Source: Candidatus Tepidiaquacellales bacterium UBA6667
GTDB lineage: Bacteria; Bacteroidota; Ignavibacteria; Tepidaquicellales; Tepidaquicellaceae
Direction: 5' to 3'
Length of the DNA stretch: 13,983 bases
Assembly: GCA_002455255.1 (NCBI GenBank)
Contig: DKKL01000061.1
Coordinates: 29,102-43,084, forward strand
Each line of letters opens with the position of its first letter. The stretch's first letter is position 1. This document shows, piece by piece, positions 1 through 6,107 of this stretch. A model generated the notes under the pieces. It saw nothing but the letters and a program-made list of their open reading frames with translations. It ran no database searches and was not told the origin of the DNA. The translations under genes and the position numbers were made by a program.

Positions 1-42
1 ATTTGTGCAATTCGTTTAATTCGAGGTAATTCGTGGTGATGA
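1..42. repeat. Short degenerate tandem repeat at window edge (period 9-10 nt)
   Basis: Four imperfect units of the form ATTYGTGnn follow one another: atttgtgca, attcgttta, attcgaggta and attcgtggtg. They are directly visible in the sequence. The left end is cut by the window, so the true copy number is unknown. Similar ATTCGTG-type short repeats recur between genes in FCB-group genomes, but that is recollection and not shown here. No coding frame of note crosses it. Confidence 0.5.
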
Positions 43-160
43 ATATTAACGTTTTGGACGTGGGTGTTTATAGAGTATAAATTGTTATGATATATTAAAT
101 TTATTTTATGTATTTTTAATTAAAGTCAATTAGATTTTCTAATTAAATATTAATAATAAG

Positions 161-2539
161 ATGAAATATCTCTCACTAATTATTTGTACATTTATTCTTT
201 CCTCATTTTCTTTTGCAAATCCAAAAATTCAACCTGATTTACAACACAAAATGAGTGAAGTTTCTGCTTCTGATTTAATTCCGGTATATATTCTATTTTA
301 TAATCAGATGAAACTTTCTGATTTTAACGATATATCTTATGATACTCCCAAAAAAATCAGAAGAGAAATTGTTGTTAACAGACTAAAAAACTTCGCTAAT
401 ACTCAACAGCGAGATGTCAGAACTTTTCTGGAATCACGAAAGAACTCAAGAGGTGTTGATAACATTGAATATCTTTGGATAAATAACTCAATCGCTTTTA
501 CCGCTAATGCTGAAACGATCAATGAGTTAACAAAATTTGATAACTTAATGATTATTTGTTATGACAGACCTTCACTTATAGAAGAATTACGAGATGTTAT
601 TAATTTTCAGCCACCTTATTTAAATGCTTTAATGCCTGCAATTATTAATCCCGGTTTAACTTCTTTAAAAGTTGATCTTGTTCACGCTCAGGGTAATAAA
701 GGTATGGGTGTATTAGTAGGTAACGCTGATGATGGTTTCCATTGGAGACATCCTGATGTAGTAAAAGGTATTTGGCAGAATCTTGGTGAAGATGCTAACA
801 ATAACGGAAGAACTATCACAATTGGTACTGGTACAACTTCAGCTTTTGATGCAGGTGATATTAACGGAATTGATGATGACGGCAATGGTAAAATTGATGA
901 TTTAATTGGTTGGGATTTTACAACCAATAATTATAATGTAACAGCTGCTTCTCATGGTACGGCTACTTTAAGTCAGGTTGTAGGTGACGGTACAATGGGT
1001 AATCTTACCGGTGTTGCTCCTGAAGCAAAAAGTTTATTATTAAGAAATTCAAGCGGTCAAACACAACAATGGGCAGGATTTCAATATGCCGTTGAAAAAG
1101 GTGCCGATATCGTTACAAGTTCTTTAAGTTGGAAATGGCCTTCAAGACCTGATTATTCACAGTTCAGAGTCATTACTGATATGTCACTCGCTGCCGGTAC
1201 TATTCATACAAACTCAACAAGTAACGATGGAAATAATAATGGTATTCCTTTAAATATTTCAACTGCAGGTAATGTGCCTGCTCCTTGGATTCATCCTGAC
1301 CAATTGAAAAGAGGTGGAATTGGCGGAGTAATCGGTGTTGGAAATATTAATGTTAATACAAATGTAATTCAAACTTCTTCTCCTCACGGTCCTGCTACTT
1401 GGGGAAACTGGAATCTTTGGGGAACTTACAATAATGTAGTTTTACCTGAACATAAAGATTATCCTTACAGCAGAGTCTCTCCAGTGGAAGTTCCGGATTC
1501 TATGGGATTATTAAAACCTGATGTTTCATCACCGGGTGAAGGAACTATTGCTTGTTATGTGAGCTCCGGAACTGGATACGGTTCTACTTTCGGCGGGACT
1601 TCATCTGCAACTCCTCATACTGCAGGTGTTATTGCTCTTATGCTTTCAATAAATCCTGAAATGTTACCTTCAGACATTGCTAAAGTTATTCAAATGACTT
1701 CAATTGATATGGGTACACCGGGTAAAGACGGAAGATACGGAGCCGGAAAAGTTAATGCATGGGATGCTACAAACTCACCAAAATTCATAATGGAAGGTAT
1801 TAACGGCGGAAGCAATATGTTAATTAATACAACTTTGGCTGCTTCTGATACTGCAAGAGAACTTGTCGGATTAAAAATTTCAACTGATATTAATCCTCAG
1901 TTAGGTTCATTAAAAACTTTGAAATTTGGCATGACTACAAACGCAACAGGTACACATATCTCAAGTTTCGATTTATACTTTGATAAAGATAAAAACGGAA
2001 GTGTAAGTAATGGAGATATACTTTTACAATCTCAACCTTTTGCAAATGGTCCCATTACTTTTGATAACTTAAAATTTAAATTTCTTGATACTGCAAGAAC
2101 TATGATTCTCGTTGCAAGAACAACCGGTTCAGCATCATCAGGCCAAAGTGTTAATATCGGATTAACAGATACAAATCAAGTAGTTGCATATTACAATACA
2201 AAACCAGCCGGGAATAATTTCCCATTTGGAACTGTTACAGGTAATGGTCAAAATCCTTCAACTATAATTTCTTATGCACTTGAACAAAATTATCCAAATC
2301 CATTTAATCCTGAAACAGTTATAAAATATTCAATCGCAAAAGATGGTTTGGTTAAAGTTAGAGTGTATGATATGATAGGTAAAGAAATCGCAACATTAGT
2401 AAATAACTTCAGAACTGCAGGTTCATACAGTGTTGAATTTGATTCAAAAAGATATTCAAATTTATCAAGCGGTATTTATTATTATAAAATTGAATCAGGT
2501 GATTTTTCAGAAGTTAAAAAAATGATTTTATTAAAATAA
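161..2539 (+). CDS. Secreted subtilisin-like (S8) serine protease with T9SS type-A sorting domain
   Basis: This 792-residue protein is predicted to be an extracellular or surface endopeptidase. Residues 1-19 form a Sec signal peptide (Lys2, hydrophobic run, FSFA before NPK). Residues about 21-170 look like a propeptide. The S8 catalytic domain follows: Asp190 in NADDGFHWRHPDV, His265 in SHGTAT, a probable oxyanion Asn355, and the nucleophile Ser481 in GGTSSATPHTAG. An acidic DDDGNGKIDD loop near 238-247 is probably a metal-binding insertion. After about 540 comes a beta-rich region with a dockerin-like DKDKNGSVSNGD segment (608-619). From about 705 to the end is the T9SS type-A sorting domain (QNYPNPFNP, SSGIYYYK, KKMILLK), which directs transport across the outer membrane and is normally removed. 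The ATG has only a weak upstream ribosome site (AATAAG), but the signal peptide fixes the start. The catalytic triad is intact, so it is probably active; its target is unknown. Confidence 0.93.
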   Translation: MKYLSLIICTFILSSFSFANPKIQPDLQHKMSEVSASDLIPVYILFYNQMKLSDFNDISYDTPKKIRREIVVNRLKNFANTQQRDVRTFLESRKNSRGVDNIEYLWINNSIAFTANAETINELTKFDNLMIICYDRPSLIEELRDVINFQPPYLNALMPAIINPGLTSLKVDLVHAQGNKGMGVLVGNADDGFHWRHPDVVKGIWQNLGEDANNNGRTITIGTGTTSAFDAGDINGIDDDGNGKIDDLIGWDFTTNNYNVTAASHGTATLSQVVGDGTMGNLTGVAPEAKSLLLRNSSGQTQQWAGFQYAVEKGADIVTSSLSWKWPSRPDYSQFRVITDMSLAAGTIHTNSTSNDGNNNGIPLNISTAGNVPAPWIHPDQLKRGGIGGVIGVGNINVNTNVIQTSSPHGPATWGNWNLWGTYNNVVLPEHKDYPYSRVSPVEVPDSMGLLKPDVSSPGEGTIACYVSSGTGYGSTFGGTSSATPHTAGVIALMLSINPEMLPSDIAKVIQMTSIDMGTPGKDGRYGAGKVNAWDATNSPKFIMEGINGGSNMLINTTLAASDTARELVGLKISTDINPQLGSLKTLKFGMTTNATGTHISSFDLYFDKDKNGSVSNGDILLQSQPFANGPITFDNLKFKFLDTARTMILVARTTGSASSGQSVNIGLTDTNQVVAYYNTKPAGNNFPFGTVTGNGQNPSTIISYALEQNYPNPFNPETVIKYSIAKDGLVKVRVYDMIGKEIATLVNNFRTAGSYSVEFDSKRYSNLSSGIYYYKIESGDFSEVKKMILLK

Positions 2540-2641
2540 TTATTTCACTTGTTTGCGATAAATAAAAGTATTGTAAAATTATAAAAAATTATTGATTTTA
2601 ATAAATAGAATTTTAATTAATTTTAAACAAAAAAACCAATT

Positions 2642-2646
2642 GGAGG
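2642..2646 (+). promoter_or_regulatory. Strong Shine-Dalgarno site for the Omp28-like gene
   Basis: GGAGG lies 7 nt before the ATG at 2654. It stands out because several other genes here (161, 5226, 10266) show no comparable site, so this gene and the one at 8438 may be translated more efficiently. Confidence 0.7.
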
Positions 2647-2653
2647 CACGGAG

Positions 2654-3730
2654 ATGAGAAAATTATTACTCATTCCTTTATTTTGTGCATTATTAATTTC
2701 CCTAAACACAAATAAATCAAATGCACAGTCAGTTGCATTTAATACAGTTCTTGAATATTGTACAGGTACTTGGTGTCAGTGGTGCCCTTGTGGTCACGAT
2801 ATCATTGATGCTATCTATACAATTTATCCGGAAACAGTTGTCTTAGCATATCATGGAGCAGGTAGTGATCCATGGCAATCATATTCCGCAGGTATCAGAT
2901 CATTAATGGGTATGTCTTCTTACCCGACAGGTGTTGTCGGAAGAAGAACAGGTATCATTTCAAGAAGTGCTTGGATTAATGCCATAGTTACTCAAAAAAC
3001 AGTGGAAACAGCTAAAGCTGAAATTCTTTCAACGAAAAGTTATAATGCTGCAACAAGAGAAATTACAGTAAATGTAACAGCAAAAGCTTTAGAAAATTTA
3101 ACAGGTGATTACAGAATCAATTTTATTTTAACTGAAGATAATCTTATTTATCATCAGTATTCCAATAATACATGTTCACCGGGAACTACTTATTATCCAG
3201 TTTATGAGCATGATCATGTTGTAAAAGCAATGATTAATGGCGATTTAGGAGAAATGCTAAATACAGGCAGCGTTTGGAATCAAGATCAGGTAATTAATAA
3301 AACATTAGTATATACATTACCGACAGATGTTGTTCCTGAAAACTGTGCTGTTAATATTATAATTTGGAAACAGGAAGGTTCTTTAACTTCTAATTCTGTT
3401 ACAATTAATACCGGAAAAGTCAAAGTTGATGGACCTACTAATATAAATCCTATAGCATCTTCCGTAACTGATTATAAACTTGCACAGAATTATCCAAATC
3501 CTTTCAATCCTACAACTAACATAAACTTCACAGTCCCAAAAGATATGAATATTTCATTAAGAGTTTATGATGTAAAAGGAACAGAAGTTGCTGTATTGGC
3601 AAATGGATTTGTTAAAAAAGGTACTTATAATACATTATTTGAAGGAAAAGGATTATCAAGCGGTATTTATTATTACAAACTTATTGCAGGTGATTTTATT
3701 GATACAAAAAAAATGGTTCTGAATAAATAA
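2654..3730 (+). CDS. Secreted Omp28-like thioredoxin-fold protein with T9SS type-A sorting domain
   Basis: The 358-residue product carries a signal peptide (MRKLLLIPLF..., likely cleavage after SNA at residue 24). A thioredoxin-fold region follows with TGTWCQWCPCG, the redox CxxC being Cys41 and Cys44, and a likely cis-proline at Pro91 in SSYPTGVVG. This matches the Omp28-related family of secreted Bacteroidetes-type proteins. Two additional cysteines, Cys36 and Cys46, flank the CxxC closely, which is unusual and could mean disulfide shuffling or metal binding. Cys174 and Cys231 could form a structural disulfide. Residues about 274-358 are a T9SS type-A sorting domain (QNYPNPFNP at 278-286, SSGIYYYK, KKMVLNK). 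It is separated from the upstream protease by 114 nt and followed by a terminator. The likely site of action is the cell surface or exterior; whether it is an oxidoreductase or an adhesin-like protein cannot be told from sequence. Confidence 0.88.
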   Translation: MRKLLLIPLFCALLISLNTNKSNAQSVAFNTVLEYCTGTWCQWCPCGHDIIDAIYTIYPETVVLAYHGAGSDPWQSYSAGIRSLMGMSSYPTGVVGRRTGIISRSAWINAIVTQKTVETAKAEILSTKSYNAATREITVNVTAKALENLTGDYRINFILTEDNLIYHQYSNNTCSPGTTYYPVYEHDHVVKAMINGDLGEMLNTGSVWNQDQVINKTLVYTLPTDVVPENCAVNIIIWKQEGSLTSNSVTINTGKVKVDGPTNINPIASSVTDYKLAQNYPNPFNPTTNINFTVPKDMNISLRVYDVKGTEVAVLANGFVKKGTYNTLFEGKGLSSGIYYYKLIAGDFIDTKKMVLNK

Positions 3731-3755
3731 ATAATTTTTGTTTTTTCTGATTTAC

Positions 3756-3784
3756 AAAAAACCCTGCTTTCGCAGGGTTTTTTG
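3756..3784 (+). terminator. Intrinsic (rho-independent) terminator after the Omp28-like gene
   Basis: A perfect 7-bp GC-rich stem, ACCCTGC (3761-3767) with GCAGGGT (3772-3778), closes a TTTC loop. It is extended by A5 on the left and T5 on the right, ending in a U-tract. It lies 25 nt past the stop codon at 3730. The A/T flanks make it partly bidirectional, but no minus-strand gene faces it. Confidence 0.93.
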
Positions 3785-3933
3785 TTTGTATGAGAAATTT
3801 TTTTTATTTCCATTTTTATGGGTTAGTGATGTAAAGCAAAATGTCATTCTTATCTCGACTTATCGGAAGAAGAGTCAAAGACTTTGTGTCATTCTGCCTG
3901 CCCCTACGGGGAGTGAGCTTGCAACCAGCCTGT

Positions 3934-4591
3934 CCCGATGCCTTTTATCGGGAAAGAATCTCTTGATGACTCCTGTCATTCTGAGCGAAGCGAAGAATCT
4001 AAGCCTATATGTCATTCTGAGGGAACCGAAGAATCTCATTAAAGTATTAACTGTGTACTTAAGAGATCCTTCACTTCGTTCAGGATGACATCGTTTGTGT
4101 CATTCTGAGGGAAGCAGCCTGTCCCGATGCCTTTTATCGGGAAAGAATCTCTTGATGACTCCTGACATTCTGATCGAAGCGAAGAATCTAAGACTTTGTG
4201 TCATTCTGAGGGAAGCGAAGAATCTAAGACTTTGTGTCATTCTGAGGGAAGCGAAGAATCTCATTAAAGTATTAATTGGGTACTTAAGAGATCCTTTCCC
4301 GATGCCCTTTATCGGTAAAGAATCTCTTTATAACTCCTGTCATTCTCAGCGAAGCGAAGAATCTCATTAAAGTATTAACTGTGTACTTAAGAGATCCTTT
4401 CCCGACCTGTCGGGACAAGCTACTTCGTTCAGGATGACATCGTATATGTCATTCTAAGAGAAGCAGCCTTTCCCGATGCCCTTTATCGGTAAAGAATCTC
4501 TTTATAACTCCTGTCATTCTGAGCGAAGCGAAGAATCTAAGACTGTATGTCATTCTGAGCGAAGCAGCCTGTCCCGATGCCTTTTATCGGG
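3934..4591. repeat. Nested hairpin module (CCCGAT-7 nt-ATCGGG), six related copies
   Basis: A short stem-loop occurs at 3934-3952, 4123-4141 and 4573-4591 with perfect 6-bp stems CCCGAT/ATCGGG around GCCTTTT. It occurs at 4298-4316 and 4472-4490 as a variant ending ATCGGT with loop GCCCTTT. A shorter relative, CCCGACCTGTCGGG, lies at 4401-4414. In the copies starting 4098, 4447 and 4548 it sits inside the 27-nt unit, splitting GAAGC from AAGAATCT. It therefore looks like a separate mobile or replaceable module. The rearranged copy starting 3887 additionally carries CCCCTACGGGG (3901-3911). Confidence 0.8.
4010..4090. repeat. Inverted pair of 27-nt units forming a long imperfect hairpin
   Basis: A direct unit (4010-4036) faces an inverted unit (4064-4090) across a linker that runs ATTAAAGTATTAACTG and on to TACTTAAG. 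The linker is itself roughly palindromic (TTAAAGTA against TACTTAA). Transcribed from either strand, the segment could fold into one long imperfect stem. The same linker recurs at 4259-4295 and 4362-4398, where the partner inverted copy is replaced or shortened. Confidence 0.65.
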
Positions 4592-4600
4592 AAAGAATCT

Positions 4601-4727
4601 CATTTGCAATCTCAGTATCAATCTCCTTTATCCATAACAACATTAATTAATATAAGACTATCACTAATAATTAATACTCTTTATTAAATATTGATTTTAA
4701 TTATAATTAAAAGTAATTTCACGTGAA
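4601..4727. other. AT-rich intergenic stretch, possible promoter region
   Basis: This is very AT-rich and lies between the repeat array and the doubtful ORF at 4728. It ends in the palindrome at 4716-4729. I see no RNA gene, no terminator and no promoter that I can place with confidence. By position it is the most likely place for the promoter of the downstream gene set. Confidence 0.4.
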
Positions 4728-4729
4728 AT
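4716..4729. promoter_or_regulatory. Perfect 14-bp palindrome with parS-like core
   Basis: ATTTCACGTGAAAT is an exact inverted repeat centred between 4722 and 4723. Its central TTTCACGTGAAA matches the core of the ParB-binding parS site (TGTTTCACGTGAAACA), but the outer TG and CA are replaced by AA and TG, so it matches 12 of 16 positions. It overlaps the ATG of the small ORF at 4728. It could be a weak parS, the operator of a dimeric repressor, or chance in AT-rich sequence. Confidence 0.4.
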
Positions 4730-5180
4730 GGAAGTATTAATTCAATATATTTATTCACTAACTTTAAGAGAACTTCTCGTTCCGGAATACATTTTTATGT
4801 ATAGAAGTTTCGCTTTCTTTCATAATTTTTTGATTATGAATACATACAGAAAATTGTTTTATAAATGTTACTGGAATAATGATTTGATTAATAAATCTTC
4901 TAAATTCAAAAAGTTTTCTCTTATCTGGTTCTCTGTTGTAATTTCTATTTTCCTTTCTTTCTTTTATGCACCTTCTGATCCTGCAAATTCAAAATCAAGT
5001 TCGGCAACTTTATACCTTTATAGATTTGCAAAAAATTTATTTAGTAAAATTTCTGATTTCTTAAATCATACTGTAAATTCGTTAAATAAAGTTTTAAACT
5101 TATTAATTAACAGGAACTATTCATTCATTGCCGCCGAATCTCCAAAAAATCTGGCGATGATAAATTGCTGGCGGATTTAA
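4728..5180 (+). CDS. Doubtful small membrane or exported protein, unrecognised
   Basis: A 150-codon open frame that I do not recognise. Visible features are a hydrophobic segment at residues 64-81 (SLIWFSVVISIFLSFFYA), a basic stretch before it (KSSKFKKF), and a serine/asparagine-rich, possibly helical tail. Met37 would give a 114-residue protein with a basic N-terminus followed by a single signal-anchor-like segment, and Met24 is also possible. No Shine-Dalgarno site is seen before any of these. Composition is what random translation of AT-rich DNA might give, and the last 45 nt lie in a GC-rich hairpin-prone patch, so it may be spurious. If real, it ends 45 nt before hpnC and could be the first gene of that transcript. 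Confidence 0.3.
   Translation: MEVLIQYIYSLTLRELLVPEYIFMYRSFAFFHNFLIMNTYRKLFYKCYWNNDLINKSSKFKKFSLIWFSVVISIFLSFFYAPSDPANSKSSSATLYLYRFAKNLFSKISDFLNHTVNSLNKVLNLLINRNYSFIAAESPKNLAMINCWRI
5131..5174. repeat. GC-rich patch with alternative hairpins before hpnC
   Basis: In otherwise AT-rich DNA, CCGCC (5131-5135) can pair with GGCGG (5170-5174). Alternatively CGCC (5132-5135) can pair with GGCG (5153-5156). CTGGCG is repeated at 5151-5156 and 5168-5173, so the two pairings are mutually exclusive. The patch lies 51 nt before the hpnC start. It could be a degenerate REP-like element or a leader structure; no known riboswitch class was recognised. Confidence 0.35.
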
Positions 5181-5225
5181 AATCCTAACCTAAAAGGCAA
5201 TAATAATAATCAAAAAATTACATAA

Positions 5226-6107
5226 TTGAAATTTAATGAAGATGTAATATCTGATTCTTATAATTACTGTAAGAATTTAGCGACTGCTCATTACGAGAAT
5301 TTTCCTGTGGGTTCTTTGTTAATACCGAAAAATAAAAGAAAATATGTTTATAGCATTTATGCTTTTGCAAGGACTGCTGATGATATTGCAGATTCATATG
5401 ATAATAGCGAAGTTAAATTATTAAAACTTAATAAACTTGAAAATGATTTTAAAAATATTCTCAAGGATGATTTTATAATCACAGATAAAAATGATTTTAA
5501 TAATGAAAATTATAATTTTTTAATCGCTCTTTACGATACAATCAAAACTCTGTCTATTCCGATGAATGAGTTTATTAATTTATTAACTGCATTCAAACAA
5601 GATTCAACAATCGGAAGATATGACAAATTTGATGATTTAATTGAATATTCAAAGTTTTCTGCAAATCCGATAGGTCATTTAATATTATACCTGTTTGGTT
5701 ACAATGAAAAAGACAACAAACAATTATTTGATTATTCTGACAAAATATGTACTGCTTTGCAATTAACGAATTTTTGGCAAGATGTCTCAGTTGATCTCGA
5801 AATTGACAGAGTATATATTCCAAAAGAATTAATGGATTTATATGGATATTCTTATGATGATTTATTTAAAAAAAAACAAAATGAAAATTTCAGAGAATTA
5901 ATTAAATCTCTGACAGAAAAAACAAGAATGATATTTAAAGAAGGTTACGAATTAATTAACAATGTGAACGGAAGATTAAAATGGGAATTGAAATTAACAT
6001 ATAATGGTGGGAATGAAATTTTAAATAAAATTGAAAAAATTGATTATAACGTACTTAGCAAAAGAGTTAAACTTTCAAAATGGGATTTTTTAAAAATGAT
6101 ATGGTAG
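5226..6107 (+). CDS. hpnC: HpnC, hydroxysqualene synthase (trans-isoprenyl diphosphate synthase family)
   Basis: This 293-residue squalene/phytoene-synthase-fold enzyme is expected to convert presqualene diphosphate, made by HpnD, into hydroxysqualene. The first aspartate-rich motif is in YAFARTADDIADS (residues 45-57). The second is in NFWQDVSVDLEIDRVYIP (182-199). YSKFSANPIGHLIL (141-154) is of the type seen in HpnC proteins and helps separate this gene from the neighbouring HpnD. The start is TTG: an in-frame TAA lies at 5223-5225 immediately before it, and the first in-frame ATG comes far inside, after the DDxxD motif. No clear ribosome site precedes it. The 3' end overlaps the next gene. 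I assign HpnC rather than HpnD on motif style and gene order; catalytic direction is from the known family. Confidence 0.85.
   Translation: MKFNEDVISDSYNYCKNLATAHYENFPVGSLLIPKNKRKYVYSIYAFARTADDIADSYDNSEVKLLKLNKLENDFKNILKDDFIITDKNDFNNENYNFLIALYDTIKTLSIPMNEFINLLTAFKQDSTIGRYDKFDDLIEYSKFSANPIGHLILYLFGYNEKDNKQLFDYSDKICTALQLTNFWQDVSVDLEIDRVYIPKELMDLYGYSYDDLFKKKQNENFRELIKSLTEKTRMIFKEGYELINNVNGRLKWELKLTYNGGNEILNKIEKIDYNVLSKRVKLSKWDFLKMIW

Larger units (their letters stand above)
3838..4600. repeat. Composite intergenic repeat array (27-nt dispersed-type unit in direct, inverted and interrupted copies)
   Basis: The unit starts TGTCATTCTGAG, continues with (C/G)GAAGC and ends GAAGAATCT, 27 nt in all. 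Uninterrupted copies, some with one or two mismatches, start at 3974, 4010, 4163, 4199, 4235, 4338 and 4512. Interrupted copies carrying a hairpin module lie at 4098-4150, 4447-4499 and 4548-4600, and a more rearranged one at 3887-3961. Inverted copies are at 4064-4090 and, partly, 4421-4439. A 36-nt unit (AAGACTTTG plus the 27-mer) is exactly duplicated in tandem at 4190-4225 and 4226-4261. Open frames across the array (3738-4088, 4095-4370) encode reiterated VILREAKNL-type peptides, which are translated repeats and not proteins. I recognise this GAAGCGAAGAATCT style of repeat as common between genes in FCB and some Chloroflexota genomes; that is memory, not a search result. Confidence 0.92.

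Noticed and set aside
128..144. AATTAG-ATTTT-CTAATT hairpin before the protease gene
   Set aside because: A 6-bp stem with almost no GC is unstable and common by chance in this composition. There is no upstream gene in view for it to terminate.
688..927. Minus-strand open frame inside the protease gene
   Set aside because: It is antisense to a well-supported catalytic domain, is proline/serine rich and has no recognisable feature. The other minus-strand frames within hpnC, hpnD, hpnE and the COG3581-like gene, and the small out-of-frame + frames at 9705, 10426, 11782 and 12724, were rejected for the same reason.
2553..2579. Possible promoter TTGCGA...TAAAAT before the Omp28-like gene
   Set aside because: The spacing is only 15 nt, and promoters of FCB bacteria often do not follow the sigma-70 consensus. 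In such AT-rich DNA this match is expected by chance.
4190..4261. Possible CRISPR array (36-nt period)
   Set aside because: The two adjacent 36-nt units are identical throughout, including the would-be spacer AAGACTTTG. Other copies are irregularly spaced and inverted, and no cas gene is present.
3738..4370. Two open frames (3738-4088 and 4095-4370) on the + strand
   Set aside because: Their products are reiterations such as VILREAKNL and LSRCLLSGKNLL that follow the DNA repeat units exactly. They lack ribosome sites and lie over the repeat array and terminator, so they are translated repeats.
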